Position numbers and translations under genes: made by a program
Source of the DNA: Turnera subulata
Taxonomy: Eukaryota > Streptophyta > Magnoliopsida > Malpighiales > Passifloraceae
DNA length: 64,000 bases
Reading direction: 5' to 3'
Assembly (NCBI GenBank): GCA_028386065.3
Contig: JAKUCV010001955.1
Coordinates: 1 to 64,000, forward strand
The notes under the pieces: generated by a model
Told to the model about the DNA's origin: nothing
What the model saw: only the letters and a program-made list of their open reading frames with translations
Databases searched by the model: none
Shown: piece by piece, positions 13,301 to 28,400 of the stretch
How positions within the stretch are numbered: position 1 is the stretch's first letter
Layout of the letters: every line of letters starts with the position of its first letter

Positions 13301-16300
13301 TCATCATAGGTAGAATTTTACACGGTGGACTTGGAGATTGCTCTTATGCATTGGTCAACTGGACCATTGGTACGCTATTGGTGCGCCATGTGTGCGATTT
13401 TTGAGTTATGAGCTGAAATTTTGATTTTTGAGTTTTGAGGTGAAATTTTGTACACACACCAATAAAAATTCAATCCAACTACCTGCAAGATTTTTCTGAG
13501 ATGTGGAAGTCCGATTTTTTATATTTGGGAAAAATGGAAAAGCACCTCAGATGACCTCAAAATGTCTGAGGAAGGCATCCAAAAATTCTTATAAATCATC
13601 CCCATATTGTGCAATCATCTTAGGTAGAATTTGACATGGTGGACTTGGAGTTTGCTCGTTGGTGCGCCACAGGTGCGCTATGGCTGCGCCATTGGTGCAA
13701 TTTTTGAGTTTTGAGCTGAAATTTTAATTTTTGAGTTTTGACCTGAAATTTTGTACACACAACAGTAAAAATCAATCCAACTACCTGCAAAATTTTAAAT
13801 TTTTCTGAGATGAGGAAGTCCGGCCATTTATTTTTGTAACAATTAAAATCCCTTAAATCGGAAAAAATGGAAAAGCACCTCAGATGAGCTCAAAATGTCG
13901 GGGAAGCCTTTCAAAAATTCTTAAAAATCATCCCCATATTTGTGGAATCGTCATAGGTAGCATTTTACATGGTGGATTTGGAGATTGCTCTTATGCATTG
14001 GTTCACTGGGCCATTGGAGCACTATTGGGGCGCCATTGGTGCAATTTTTGAGTGTTGAGCTGAAACTTTGATTTTTGAGTTTTGAGCTGAAATTTTGTAC
14101 ACACACCAATAAAAATCCAATTCAACTACCTGAAAAATTTCAAATTTTTCTGAGACATGGAGGTCCTGCTTTTTATTTCTGGAAGAATTAAAATCCCGTA
14201 AATCGGGAAAAATGGAAAAGCACCTCAGAAGAGCTCAAAATGTCCGGGAAAGGCATCTAAAAATCATTATAAATTGTCCCCATATTCGTGGAATCATCTT
14301 AGGTAGCATTTTACAGGGTGGATTTGGAGATTGCTCTTATGCATTGGTTCACTAGGCCATGGGGGCGCTATTGGCGTGCCATTGGTGCACCATTTGTGAG
14401 CTATTGGTGTGATTTTTGAGTTTTGAGCAGGAATTTTTATTTTTGAGTTTTGAGCTGAAATTTTCTACACACACCAATAAAAATCTGATCCAACTACCTG
14501 CAAAATATCAGATTTTTCTGAGAATTGGATGTCCGACTTTTTATTTTTGGAACAATTAAAATCCCGTAAATCGCGAAAAAATGGAAAAGCACCTCAGATG
14601 ACCTCAAAATGTCCGCAGAAGCCATCTAAAAATCCTTATAATCATCCCCATATTTGTGGAATCATCTTTGGTAGCATTTGACATGGTGGATTTGGAGATT
14701 GCTCATTGGTGCGCTATTGGTGCAATTTTTCAGTTTTGAGCTGAAATTTTGTACACACACGAATAAAAATCCAGTCCAACTACCTGCAAAATTTCAGATT
14801 ATTCTGAGGTTTGGAAATCCGACTTTATATTTTTGGATCAAATAAAATCCCATAAATAGAGAAAAATTTAAAAGCACCTCAGATGAGCTCAAAATGTCCG
14901 GGGAAGGCATCCAAAAATCCTTATAAATCATCCCCATATTTGTGGCATCATGTTAGGTAGCATTTGACATGGTGGATTTGGAGACTGCTCTTATGCATTG
15001 GTTCACTTGGCCATTGATGCGCTATTGGGGCGCCAGTGGTGCGACTTTTGAGTTCTGAGCTGAAATTTTGTACACATACCAATAAAAAACCAATCCAACT
15101 ACCTGCAAAATTTTATATTTTTCTGAGACGTGGAACTCCGAACTTTTATTTTTGGAACAATTCAAATTCTGTAAATCGAAAAAAATGAAAAAGCACCTCA
15201 GATGAGCTCAAAATGTCCGGGGAAGGCATCCAAAAATCCCTATAAATCATCCCCATATTTGTGGAATCATCATAGGTAGCATTTGACTTGGTGGATTTGG
15301 AGATTGCTCTTATGCATTTGTTCACTAGGCCATTGGTGCGCGATTGGGGCGCCATTGGTGTGCTATTGGGGCGCCATTGGTACCAATTTTGAGTTTTGAG
15401 CTGAAATTTTTTACACAAACCACTAAAAATGCAATCCAACTGCCTGCAAAATTTCCGAATTTTGTTAGAAGTGGAAATCCGACTTTTCGTTTTTGGAACA
15501 ATTAAAATCCCGTAAATCAGGAAAAATGGAGAAGCACCTCAGATGAGCTCAAAATGTCCGGGGAAGGCATCCAAAAATCCTTATAAATCATCCCCATATT
15601 TGTGGAATCATCTTAGGTAGCATTTGACATGGTGGATTTGGAGACTGCTCTTATGCATTGGTTCACTTGGCCATTGATGCGCTATTGGGGCGCCATTGGT
15701 TCGATTTTTGAGTTCTGAGCTGAAATTTTGTACACAAATCAATAAAAATCCAATCCAACAACCTGCAAAATTTTAAATTTTTCTGAGATATGGATTTCCT
15801 ACTTTTTATTTTTGGAAGAATTAAAATCCCGTAAATCGAGAAAAATGGAAAAGCACCTCAGATGAGCTCAAAATGTCCGGGGAATGCATGCAAAAATCCT
15901 TATAAATCATCCCCATATTTGTGGGATCATCTTAGGTAGCATTTGACATGGTGGACTTGGAGATCGCTCCTATGCATTGGTTCACTGGGCCATTGGTGTG
16001 CTATTAGTGCGCCTTTGGTGCGCTATTAGGGCGCCGTTGGTGCGATTTTTGGGTTTTGAGCTGAAACTTTGATTTTTGAGTTATGAGGTGAAATTTAGTA
16101 CAAACACCATTAAAAATCCAATCCAACTACCTGCATAATTTCAAATTTTTCTGAGACGTGGAAGTCCGACTTTTTATTTTTGGAACAATTAAAATCCCGT
16201 AAATCGGGAAAAATGGAAAAGCACCTCAGATGAGCTCAAAATGTCCGGGGAAGGCAACCAAAAATCCTTATAAATCATCCCCATATTTGTGGAATATTCT

Positions 16301-18940
16301 TAGGTAGCGTTTTACATGGTGGATTTGGAGATTGCTCTTATGCCTTGGTTCACTGGGCCATTGGTGCGCTGTTGGGACGCCAATGGGGCGCCATTGGGGC
16401 GCTGTTGGGACGCCAATGGGGCGCCATGGGTGCGATTTTTGAGTTTTGAGCTGAAATTTTTTTCACACACCAATAAAATTCCAATCCAACTACCTGCAAA
16501 ATTTTAGATTTTTCTGAGAAGTGGAAGTCCTACCTTTTATTTTTGGAACAATTAAAATCCCATAAATCGGGTAAAATGGAAAAGCACCTCAGATGAGCTC
16601 AAAATGTCCGAGGAAGGCATCCAAAAATCCTAATAAATCATCCCAATGTTTGAGGAATCATTTCAAGTAGCATTTGACATGGTGGATATGGAGATTGCTC
16701 ATTGGTGCGCCATTGATGCCCTATTGGTGTGATTTTTGAGTTTTGAGCTGAAATTTTAATTATTGGATTTTGAGCTGAAATTTTGTACACACACCAATAA
16801 GAACCCAATCCAACTAACAGAAAAGTTTTAGATTTTTCTAAGATGTGGAAGTCCAGCTTTTTATTTTTGGACCAACTAAAATCCCACAAATCGGGAAAAA
16901 TGGAAAAGCACCTCAGAGGAGCTCAAAATGTCTAGGGAAGTAATCCAAAAATCCTTATAAATAATCAGCATATTTGTGGAATCATCTTAGGTAGGATTTG
17001 ACATGATGGATTTGGAGATTGCTCTTACGCATTGGTTCACTGGGCCACTAGGGCGCCATTCGTTCGATTTTTATGTTTTGAGCTGAAATTTTAATTTTTG
17101 CGTTTTGAGCTGAAATTTTTTACACAAACCAATAAAAACCCAATCCAACTACCTGAAAAATTTCAAAATTTTTTGAGATGTGGAAGTTTGACTTTTCATT
17201 TTTGGAACAATTAAAATCCCGTAAATCGGGAAAAATGGAAAAGCACCCCAGATGAGCTCAAACTGTCCGGGGAGGGCATCCAAAAATCGATATAAATCAT
17301 CCCCATATTTGTGGAATCATTGTATGTAGCATTTGACATGGTGGATTTGGAGATTGCTCATTGGTGCGCCATTAGTGCGCTATTGGTGCGATTTTTGAGT
17401 TTTGAGCTGAAATTTTGAATTTAGGGTTTTCGGCTTAAATTTTGTACACACACCAATAAAAATCCAATCCAACTACCTGAAAAATTTTAGAATTTTCGGA
17501 GATGTGGTAGTCCGACTTTTTATTTTTGGAACAATTAAAAGCACCTCAGAAGAGCTCAAAATGTCCGGGGAAGCAATCCAAAAATCCTTATAAATCATCC
17601 CCATTTTTGTTTAATCGTCTTAGGTAGCATTTTACATGGTGGATTTGGAGATTGCTATTATGCATTGGTTCACTGGGCCATTGGTGCGCCATTGGTGAGC
17701 TATTGGTGCGATTTTTGAGTTTTGAGCTAAAATTTTCATTTTTGAGTTTTGAGCTGAGATTATCTACACACACCAATAAAAATCGGATCCAACTACCTGC
17801 AAAATTTCAGATTTTTCTGAGAAGTGGAAGTCCGATTTTTTATTTCTGGAACAATTAAAATCCCGTAAATCAGGAAAAATGGGAAAGCACCTCAGATGAC
17901 CTCAAAATATCCGAGGAAGGCATCCAAAAGTCCTTATAAATCATACCCATATTTTTCTAATCATCTTAGACGGCATTTGACAAGGTGGATTTTGAGATTG
18001 CTCATTGGTGCGCCATTGGTGCGATATTGGTGCGCCATTGGGGCGCTATTGGTGCGCCATTGGTGCGCTATTGGTGCGATTTTTTACTTTTGAGCTGAAA
18101 TTTTCTACACGCACGAATATAAATACAGTACAACTACCTGCAATTTTTATGAGAAGTGGAAGTCCGACTTTTTATTTTTGGAACAACTAAAATTCCGTAA
18201 ATCGGGAAAAGTAGAAAAGCACCTTAGATGAGCTCATAATGTCCGGGGAAGGCATCCAAAAATCCTTATAAATCATCCCCATTTTTGTAGAATCATTTAA
18301 GGTAGCATTTGACATGTTGGATTTGGAGATTGCTCTTATGCATTGGTTACTGGACCATTGGGGCGCTATTGGGGCGCCGTTGGGGCGAATTTTGAGTTTT
18401 GAGATGAAATTTTGATTTTTAAGTTTTGAGCTGAAATTTTGTACACGCACCAATAAAAAACATATCCAACTACCTGAAAAAGTTCAGATTTGTATGAGAA
18501 GTGGAAGTCCGATTTTTTATTTTTGGAACAATTAAAATCCCGTAAATCGGGAAAAATGGAAAAGCACCTTAGATGAGCTCAAAATGTCCGGGGAAGGCAC
18601 CCAAATATCCTAATAAATCATCCCCATTTTTGTGGAATCGTCTTAGGTAGCATTTGACATGGTGGATTTGGAGATTGCTCCTATGCATTGGTTCGCTGGG
18701 CCATTGGTGTGCTATTGGGGCGCCAGTGGTGCGCTAATGGTGCGCCATTGGTGTGTTTTTTGAGTTTTGAGCTGAAATTATGATTTTTGATTTTTGTGCT
18801 GAAATTTTGTACACAAACCAATAAAACTCCAATCCAACTACCTGAAAAATTTCATATTTTTCTGACAGGTGGAAGTCCGACTTTTTATTTTTGAAACAAT
18901 TTAAATCCCGTAAACTGGGAAAAATGGAAAAGCACCTCAG

Positions 18941-21900
18941 ATGACAAAAAAATGTCCGAGGAAGCCATCCAAAAATCCTAACAAATCATCCCCATATTTG
19001 TGGAATCATTTTAGGTGGCATTTGGCTTGGTGTATTTGGAGATTGCTCATTGGTGCGCCATTGGTGCACTTTTGGTGCGATATTGGTGCGCCATTGGGGC
19101 GCTATTGGTGCGCCATTGGGACGCTATTGGTGCGATTTTTGAGTTTTGAGCTGAAATTTTTTACACACACGAATAAAAATACAATCCAACTACCTGAAAA
19201 ATTTCAGATTTTTATGAGAAGTGGAAGTCCGAATTTTTATTTTTGGAACAATTAAAATCCCTTAAATCGGGAAAAAAGGAAAAGCACCTTAGATGAGCTC
19301 AAAATGTCCGGGGAAGGCATCCAAAAATTTTCACAAATCATCCCCATATTTGTGGAGTCATAATAGGTAGCATTTTACATGGTGGATTTGGAGATTGCTC
19401 TTATGCATTGGTTCACTGGCCATTGGTGCGCTATTGGGGCACCATTGGCGCGCTATTGGTGCGCTATTGGTGCGCCATTGGTGCAATTTATGAGTTTTGA
19501 GCTGAAATTACGATTTTTGAGTTTTGAGTTGTACTTTTGTATACACACAAATAAAACGCCAATCCAACTACCTACAAAATTTCAGATTTTTATGAGAAGT
19601 GGAAGTCCGACTTTTTATTTTTGGAACATTAAAATCCCGTAAATCAGGAAGAATGGAAAAGCACCTTAGATGAGCTCAAAATGTCCGGGGAAGGCATCCA
19701 AAAATCCTTATAAATCGTCCCCATTTTTGTGGAATCGTCTTAGGTAGCATTTGACATGGTGGATTTGGAGATTGCTCATATGCATTGGTTCACTGGCCTT
19801 TGGTGCGCTATTGGGGCGCCATTGGGGCGCTATTGGGGCGCTATTGGTGCGCCATTGGTGCAATTTTTGAGTTTTGAGCTGAATTTTTTTTTTTGAGTTT
19901 TGAGCTGAAATTTTGCACACACACCTATAAAAAACCAATCCAACTACCTGCTATTGTTCAGAGTTTTCTGAGACGTGGATGTCCGACTTTTTATTTTTGG
20001 AACAATTAAAATCCCGCAAATCGGAAAAAATGGAAAAGCACCTCAGATGAGCTTAAAATGTTCGGGGAAGGCTTCCAAAAATCCTTATAAATCATCCCCA
20101 TATTTGTGGAATCATAATAGGCAGCATTTTACATGTTGGATTTGGAGATTGCTCTTACGCATTGGTTCACTGGGCAATTGGTGCGCCATTGGCGCGCTAT
20201 TGGGGCGCCATTGGGGAGCTATTGGTGCGATTTTTGTGTTTTGAGCTGAAATTTTCTGCACACACCAACTAAAATCCGATCCAACTACCTACAAAATTTC
20301 AGATTTTTCTGAGAAGTGGAAGTCCGAATTTTTATTTTTGGAACAATTAAAATCCGGTAAATCGGGAAAAATGGAAAAGCACCTCAGATGACCTCAAAAT
20401 GTCCGAGGAAGCCATCCAAAAATCCTTATAAATCATCCCCATATTTTTCGAATCATCTTAGACGGCATTTGACAAGGTGGATTTTGAGATTGCTCATTGG
20501 TGCGCCTTTGGTGCGCTATTGGTGCGATTTTTGACCTTTGAGCTGAAATTTTGTACACGCACGATTATAAATACAGTACAACTACCTGCAAAATTTCAGA
20601 CTTTTATGAGAAGTGGAAGTCCGACTTTTTATTTTTGGAACAATTAAAATCCCGGGAAAAGTGGAAAAGCACCTTAGATGAGTTCATAATGTCCGGGGAA
20701 GGCATCCAAAAATCCTTATAAATCATCCCCTTTTTTGTAGAATCGTTTAAGGTAGCATTTCACATTTTGGATTTGGAGATTGCTCTTATGCATTGGTTCA
20801 CTGGGCCATTGGTGCGCTATTGGGGCGCCGTTGGGGCGAATTTTGAGTTTTGAGAAGAAATTTTGATTTTTAAGTTTTGAGCTGAAATTTTGTACACGCA
20901 CCAATAAAAAACATATCCAACTACCAGAAAAATTTCAGATTTTTATGAAAAGTGGAAGTCCGATTTTTTATTTTTGGAACAATTAAAATCCCGTAAATCG
21001 GGAAAAATGGAAAAGCACCTTAGATGAGCTCAAAATGTCCGGGGAAGGCACCCAAAAATCCTAATAAATCATCCCCACTTTTGTGGAATCGTCTTAGGTA
21101 GCATTTGACATGGTGGATTTGGAGATTGCTCTTATGCGTTGGTTCACTGGGCCGTTGGTGTGCTATTGGGGCGCCATTGGGCCGCCAGTGGTGCGCTAAT
21201 GGGGCGCCATTGGTGTGATTTTTGAGTTTTGAGCTGAAATTATGATTTTTGATTTTTGAGCTGAAATTTTGTACACACACCAATAAAACTCTAATCCAAC
21301 TACCTGAAAAATTTTATATTTTTCTGACAAGTGGAAGTCCGACTTTTCATTTTTGAAACAATTAAAATCGCATAAATTGGGAAAAATGGAAAAGCACCTC
21401 AGATGACCTCAAAATGTCCGAGGAAGCCATCCAAAAATGCTTACAAATCATCCCCAGGTTTTTGGAGTCATCTTAGGTGGCATTTGACTTGGTGTATTTG
21501 GAGATTGCTCATTGGTGCGCCATTGGTGCACTTTAGGTGCGATATTGGTGCGCCATTGGGGCGCTATTGGCGCGCCATTGGGACGCTATTGGTGCGATTT
21601 TTGAGTTTTGAGCTGAAAGTTTTTACACACACGAATAAAAATACAATCCAACAACCTGAAAAATTTCAGATTTTTATGAGAAGTGGAAGTCCGAATTTTT
21701 ATTTTTGGAACAACTAAAATCCCTTAAATCGGGAAAAAGGAAAAGCACCTTAGATGAGCTCAAAATGTCCGGGGAAGTCATCCAAAAATCCTCATAAATC
21801 ATCCCCAGATTTGTGGAGTCATAATAGGTAGCGTTTTACATGGTGGATTTGGAGATTGCTCTTATGCATTGGTTCACTGGCCGTTGGTGCGCTATTGGGG

Positions 21901-22461
21901 CACCATTGGCGCGCCATTGGCGCGCTATTGGTGCGCTATTGGTGCGCCATTGGTGCAATTTTTGAGTTTTGAGCTGAAATTATGATTTTTGAGTTTTGAG
22001 CTGTACTTTTGTATACACACAAATAAAACTCCAATCCAACTACCTGCAAAATTTCAGATTTTTATGAGAAGTGGAAGTCCGACTTTTTATTTTTGGAACA
22101 ATTAAAATCCCGTAAATCAGGAAAAATGGAAGAGCACCTTAGAAGAGCTCAAAATGTCCGGGGAAGGCATCCAAAAATCTTTATAAATCGTCCCCATTTT
22201 TGTGCAATCGTCTTAGGTAGCATTTGACATGGTGGATTTGGAGATTGCTCATATGCATTGGTTCACTGGCCTTTGGTGCGCTATTGGGGCGCTATTGGTG
22301 CGCCATTGGTGGAATTTTTGAGTTTTGAGCTGAATTTTTTTTTTTTGAGTTTTGAGCTGAAATTTTGCACACACACCTATAAAAAACCAATCCAACTACC
22401 TGCAAATGTTCAGATTTTTCTGAGACGTGGAAGTCCGAATTTTTATTTATGGAACAATTAA
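18941..22461 (+). repeat. Higher-order repeat, period about 2.46 kb (seven monomers)
   Basis: Monomers at 18941-19255 and 21403-21717 share private variants (CATTGGTGCAC, then a short TTTGGTGCG unit, and GGTGTATTTGGAG) at an offset of 2,462 bp. The next monomers also pair: 19379-19642 with about 21842-22105, and the CATATGCATTGGTTCACTGG monomer at 19708 with one near 22170. Similar pairing extends left to about 17.9 kb and right to about 22.8 kb. This shows a block of about seven monomers duplicated as a unit. Confidence 0.7.
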
Positions 22462-25400
22462 AATCCCGCAAATCGGAAAAAATGGAAAAGCACCTCAGAT
22501 GAGCTTAAAATGTTCGGGGAAGGCATCCAAAAATCCTTATAAATCATCCCCATATTTGTGGAATCATAATAGGCAGCATTTTACATGGTGAATTTGGAGA
22601 TTGCTCTTATGCATTGGTTCAATGGGCAATTGGCGCGCTATTGGGGCGCCATTGGTAGCTATTGGTGCGATTTTTGAGTTTTGAGCTGAAATTTTCTGCA
22701 CATAAAAATTAAAATCCGATCCAACTACCTACAAAATTTCAGATTTTTCTGAGAAGTGGAAGTCCGATTTTTTTTTGGAACAATTAAAATCCCGTAAATC
22801 GGGAAAAATGGTAAAGCACCTCAGATGACCTCAAAATGTTCGAGGAAGGCACCCAAAAATCCTAACAAATCATCCCCATATTTGTGGAATCATCTTAGAT
22901 AGCATTTTACATGGTGGATTTTTGAGATTGCGCTTATGCATTGGTTCACTAGGCCACTGGTGAGCTATTGGGGTGCCATTGGTGCGCCATTGGGGCGCTA
23001 TTTGTGCGCCTTTGGTGAGCTATTGGTGCAATTTTTGAGTTTTGAGCTGAAATTTAGATTTTTGAGTTTTGAGCTGAAATTTTGTACACACCAATAAAAA
23101 TCCAATCCAACTACCTGCAAAATTTTTCTGTGAAGTGGAATTCTGATTTTTCATTATTGGAACAATTAAAATACCGTAAATCGGGAAAAATGGAAATGCA
23201 CCTCAGATGACCTCAAAATTTCCAAGGAAGGCATCCAAAAGTCCTTATAAATCATACCCATATTTGTGGAATCATCTTAGGTAGCATTTGACATGGTGGA
23301 TTTGGAGATTGCTCATTGGTGCGCCACTGGGGCGCTATTGGTGTGCCATTGGTGCGCTATTGGTGCGATTTTTGAATTTTAAGCTGAAATTTTGATTTTT
23401 GGCTTTTGAGCTGAAATTTTGTACACACAGGAATAAAAATACAATCCAACTATATGAAAAATTTCAAATTTTTCTCAGATGTGGAAGTCCAATTTTTTAT
23501 TTTTGGAACAATTAAAATCCCATAAATCGGGAAAAAAGGAAAAGCACCTTAGATGAGCTGAAAATGTCCGGGGAAGGCATCAAAAAATCCTTATAAATCA
23601 TCCCCGTTATCGTGGAATCAACTTAGGTAGCATTTGACATGGTGGAATTGGAGATTGCTCTTATGCATTGGATCACTGCGCCATTGGTGCGATTTTTGAG
23701 GTTTGAGCTGAAATTTTGATTTTTGAGTTTTGAGCTGAACGTTTGAACACACAACAATAAAAATCCAATCCAACTACCTGCAGAATTTAAAAATTTTCAG
23801 AGTTGTGGAAGTCCGACCATATATTTTTGGAACAATTAAAATCCCTTAAATCGGAAAAAATGGAAAAGCACCTCAGATGAGCTCAAAATGTCGGGGTAGG
23901 CTTCCAAAAATCCTTATAAATCATCCCCATATTTGTGGAATCATCATAGGTAGCATTTTACATGGTGGATTTGGAGATTGCTCTTATGCATTGGTTCACT
24001 GCGCCATTGGAGCGCTATTGGGGCGCAATTGGTGCGCCATTGATGCGATTTTTGAGTGTTGAGGTGAAATTTTGATTTTTGAGTTTTGAGATGAAACTTT
24101 GTACACACACCAATAAAACTCCAATCCAACTACCTGAAAAAGTTAAAAATTTTCTGAGAAGTGGAGGTCCATCTTTTTATTTTTGGAAGAATTAAAATCC
24201 CGTAAATCGGGAAAAATGAAAAAGCACCTCAGAAGAGCTCAAAATGTCCGGGAAAAACATCCAAAAATCATTATAAACCATCCCCATATTCGTGGAATCA
24301 TCTTAGGTAGCACTTTACATGGTGGATTTGGAGATTGCTCTTATGCATTGGTTCACTAGGCCATGGGGGCGCTATTGGCGTGCCATTGGTGAGCTATTGG
24401 TGTGATTTTTGAGTTTTGAGCAGAAATTTTCATTTTTGAGTTTTGAGCTGAAATTTTCTACACACACCAATAAAAATCCGATCCAACTACTTGCAAAATT
24501 TCAGAATTTTCTGAGATGTGGAAGTCCGATTTTTTATTTTTGGAACAATTAAAATCCCATAAATCGTGAAAAATGGAAAAGCACCTCAGATGACCTCAAA
24601 ATGTCCGTGGAAGCCATCCAAAAATCCTTATAAATCATCCCCATATTTGTGGAATCGTCTTAGATAGCATTTGACATGGTGGATTTGGAAATTGCTCAAT
24701 GGTGCACCATTGGTGCGCTATTGGTGCGATTTTTGAGTTTTGAGCTGAAATTTTGTAAACACATCAATAAAATCCAGTCCAACTGCCTGCAAAATTTCAG
24801 ATTTTTCTAAGGTGTGGAAGTCCAAATTTTTATTTTTTGGAACAATTAAAATCCCGTAAATAGAGAAAAATTTAAAAGCACCTCAGATGAGCTCAAAATG
24901 TCCGGGGAAGGCATCCAAAAATCCTTATAAATCATCCCCATATTTGTGGCATCATCTTAGGTAGCATTTGACATGGTGGATTTGGTGATTGCTTTTATGC
25001 ATTGGTTCACTGGGCCATGGGTGCGCCATTGGTGTGCTATTGGGGCGCCATTGGTGCGATTTTTGAGTTCTAAGCTGAAATTTTGTATACATACCAATAG
25101 AAATCCAATCCAACTACCTGCAAAGTTTTAGATTTTTCTGAGACGTGGAACTCCGAACTTTTATTTTTGGAACAATTAAAATCCTGTAAATTGGAAAAAA
25201 TAGAAAAGCACCTCAGACGAGCTCAAAATGTCTGGGAAAGTCATCCAAAAATTCTTATAAATCATCCCCATATTTGTGGAATCATCATAGGTAGCATTTG
25301 AATTGGTGGATTTGGAGATTGCTCTTATGCATTGGTTCATTGGGCCATTGGTGCGCCATTGGTGCGCGATTGGGGCGCCATTGGTTTGCTATTGGGGCGC

Positions 25401-28400
25401 CATTGGTGCCAATTTTGAGTTTTGAGCTGAAATTTTGATTTTTGAGTTTTGAGCTGAAATTTTTTACACAAACCACTAAAAACGCAATCCAACAACCTGA
25501 AAAATTTCCGAATTTTCTTAGAAGTGGAAATCCGACTTTTCATTTTTGGAACAATTACAATCCCGTAAATCAGGAAAAATGGAGAAGCACCCCAGATGAG
25601 CTCCAAATGTGCGGGTAAGGCATCCAAAAATCCTTTAAAATTTTCCCCATATTTGTGCAATCGTCTTAGGTAGCATTTGACTTGGTGAATTGGAGATTTC
25701 TCATTGGTGCGCTATTGGTACGATTTTTGAGTTTTGAGCTGAAATTTTAATTTTTGAGTTTTGAGCTGAAAGTTTGTACACACATCAATAAAAATCCAAT
25801 CCAACTACCTGCAAAATTTTAAATTTTTCTGAGAAGTGGAAGTCCGTCATTTTATTTTTGGAAGAATTAAAATCCCGTAAATTGGGAAAAATGAAAAACG
25901 CCCTCAGATGAGCTCAAAATGTCTAGGGAAGGCATCCAAAAATCATTATAAATCATCCACATATTTGTGGGATCATCTTAGGTAGCATTTGACATGCTGG
26001 AATTGGAGATTGCTCGTATGCATTGGTTCACTGGGCCATTGGTGCGTTATTGGTGCGCCATTGGTGCGCTATTGGGGCGCCATTGGGGCGCTTTGGTCCG
26101 ATTTTTGAGTTTTGAGCTGAAATTTTGATTTTTGTGTTTTGAGGTGAAATTTTGTACAAACACCAATAAAAATCCAATCCAACTACCTGCATAATTTCAA
26201 ATTTTTCAGAGATGTGGAAGTCCGACTTTTTATTTTTGGAACAACTAAAATCCCGTAAATCGGGAAATTTGGAAAAGCACCTCAGATGAGCTCAAAATCT
26301 CCGGGGATGGCATCCAAAAATCCATATAAATCATCCCCATATTTGTGGAATCATCTTAGATAGCATTTGACAGGGTGGATTTGGAGATTGCTCATTGGTG
26401 CGCCATTGGGGCGCTATTGGGACGATTTTTGAGTATTGTGCTGAAATTTTGATTTTTGAGTTTTGAGCTGAAATTTTTAAACACACCAATAAAAATTCAT
26501 TCCAACTACCTGCAAAATTTCAAATTTTTCTGAGATGTGGAAGTCCTACTTTTTAGTTTTTGAACAATTAAAATCCCGTAAATCGGGAAAAATGGAAAAG
26601 AACCTCAGATGAGCTCAAAATGTCCGGGGAAGGCGTCCAAAAAACCTTACAAATCATCCCCATATTTGTGGGATCATCTTAGGTTGCATTTGACATGGTG
26701 GATTTGGAGATTGCTCTTATGCATTGGTTCATTGTGTCATTGGTGCGCTATTGGGACGCCAATGGGGCGCCATGGGTGCAATTTTTGAGTTTTGAGCTGA
26801 AATTTTGTTCACACACCAATAAAAATCCAAACCAACTACCTGGAAAATTTTATATTTTTATGAGATGTGGAATTCTGACTTTTTATTTTTGGAACAATTA
26901 AAATCCCGTAAGTCGGAAAAAATGGAAAAGCACCTCAGATGAGCCCAAAATATCCGGGAAAGGCATCCAAAAATCCTTATAAATCATCCCCATATTTGTG
27001 TAATCATCTTAGGTAGCATTTGACATGGTGTATTTGGAGACAGCTCTTATGCGTTGGTTCACTGGGCCATTGATGCGACATTGGTGCGCCAATGGTGCGA
27101 TTTTTGAGTTTTGAGCTGGAATTTTGTACACACACCAATAAAAATTCAATCCAACTACCTGAAAAATTTTATATTTTTTTGAGATGCGGAAGTCCGAAGT
27201 TTTTTTTTGGAAGAATTAAAATCACGTAAATCGGGAAAATTGGAAAAGCACCTCAGATGAGCTCAAAATGTCCGGGGAAGGCATCCAAAAATCCTTATAA
27301 ATCATCCCCATATTTGTGGGATCTTCTTAGATGGCATTTGACATGGTGGATTTGGAGATTGCACTTATGCATTGGTTCACTGGGCCTTTGGTGTGCTTTT
27401 GGCGCGCTATTGGTGCGCCGTTGGGGCGCCATTGGTGCGATTTTGGAGTTCTGAGCTGAAATTTTAATTTTTAATTTTTGATGTGAAATTTAATGCAAAC
27501 ACCAATAAAAATCCAATCCAACTACCTGCATAATTTAAGAATTTTTTGAGATGTGGAAGTCCGACTTTTTATTTTTGGAATAACTAAAATCCCGTAAATC
27601 GGAAAATTGGAAAACCACCTCAGATGAGCTCAAAATGTCCGGGGAAGGCATCCAAAAATCCTTATAAATCATCCCCACATTTTTGGGATCATCTTAGGTA
27701 GCATTTGACATGGTGGATTTGGAGATTGCTCTTATGCATTGGTTCACTAGGCCATTGGTGTGCTATTGGTGCGCCATTGGGGCGCCATTGGTGCGATTTT
27801 TGAATTTTGAGCTGAAATTTTGATTTTTGAGTTTTGAGGTGAAATTTTGTACAAACACCAATAAAAATACAATCTAACTACCTGCATAATTTCAAATTTT
27901 TCTGTGAAGAGGAATTCCAATTTTTCATTTTTGGAACAATTAAAATCCCGTAAATCGGGAAAAATGGAAAAGCACCACTGATGAGCTCAAATTGTTCGGG
28001 CAAGGCATCCAAAAAAACTTAAAAATCATCTTCATATTTGTGGAATCATCTTAGGCTGCATTTGACATGGTGGATTTGGAGATTGCTCATATGCATTGGT
28101 TCACTGGGCCATTGGTGCACCATTGGGGCGCTATTGGTGCGCCATTGGTGCGACTTTTGAGTTTTGAGCTGAAATTTCAATTTTTGAGTTTTGAGCTGAA
28201 ATTTTGTATACAAACCAGAAAAAAACCTAATCCAACTTCCTGCAATGTTTCAGAATTTTCTGAGACGTAAAAGTCAGACTTTTCATTTTTGGAACAATTA
28301 AAATCCCGTAAATCAGAAAAAAGGAAATGCACCCCAGATGAGCTCAAAATGTGAGGGGAAGGCATCCAAAAATCATTATAAATCATCCCCACATTTTTGG

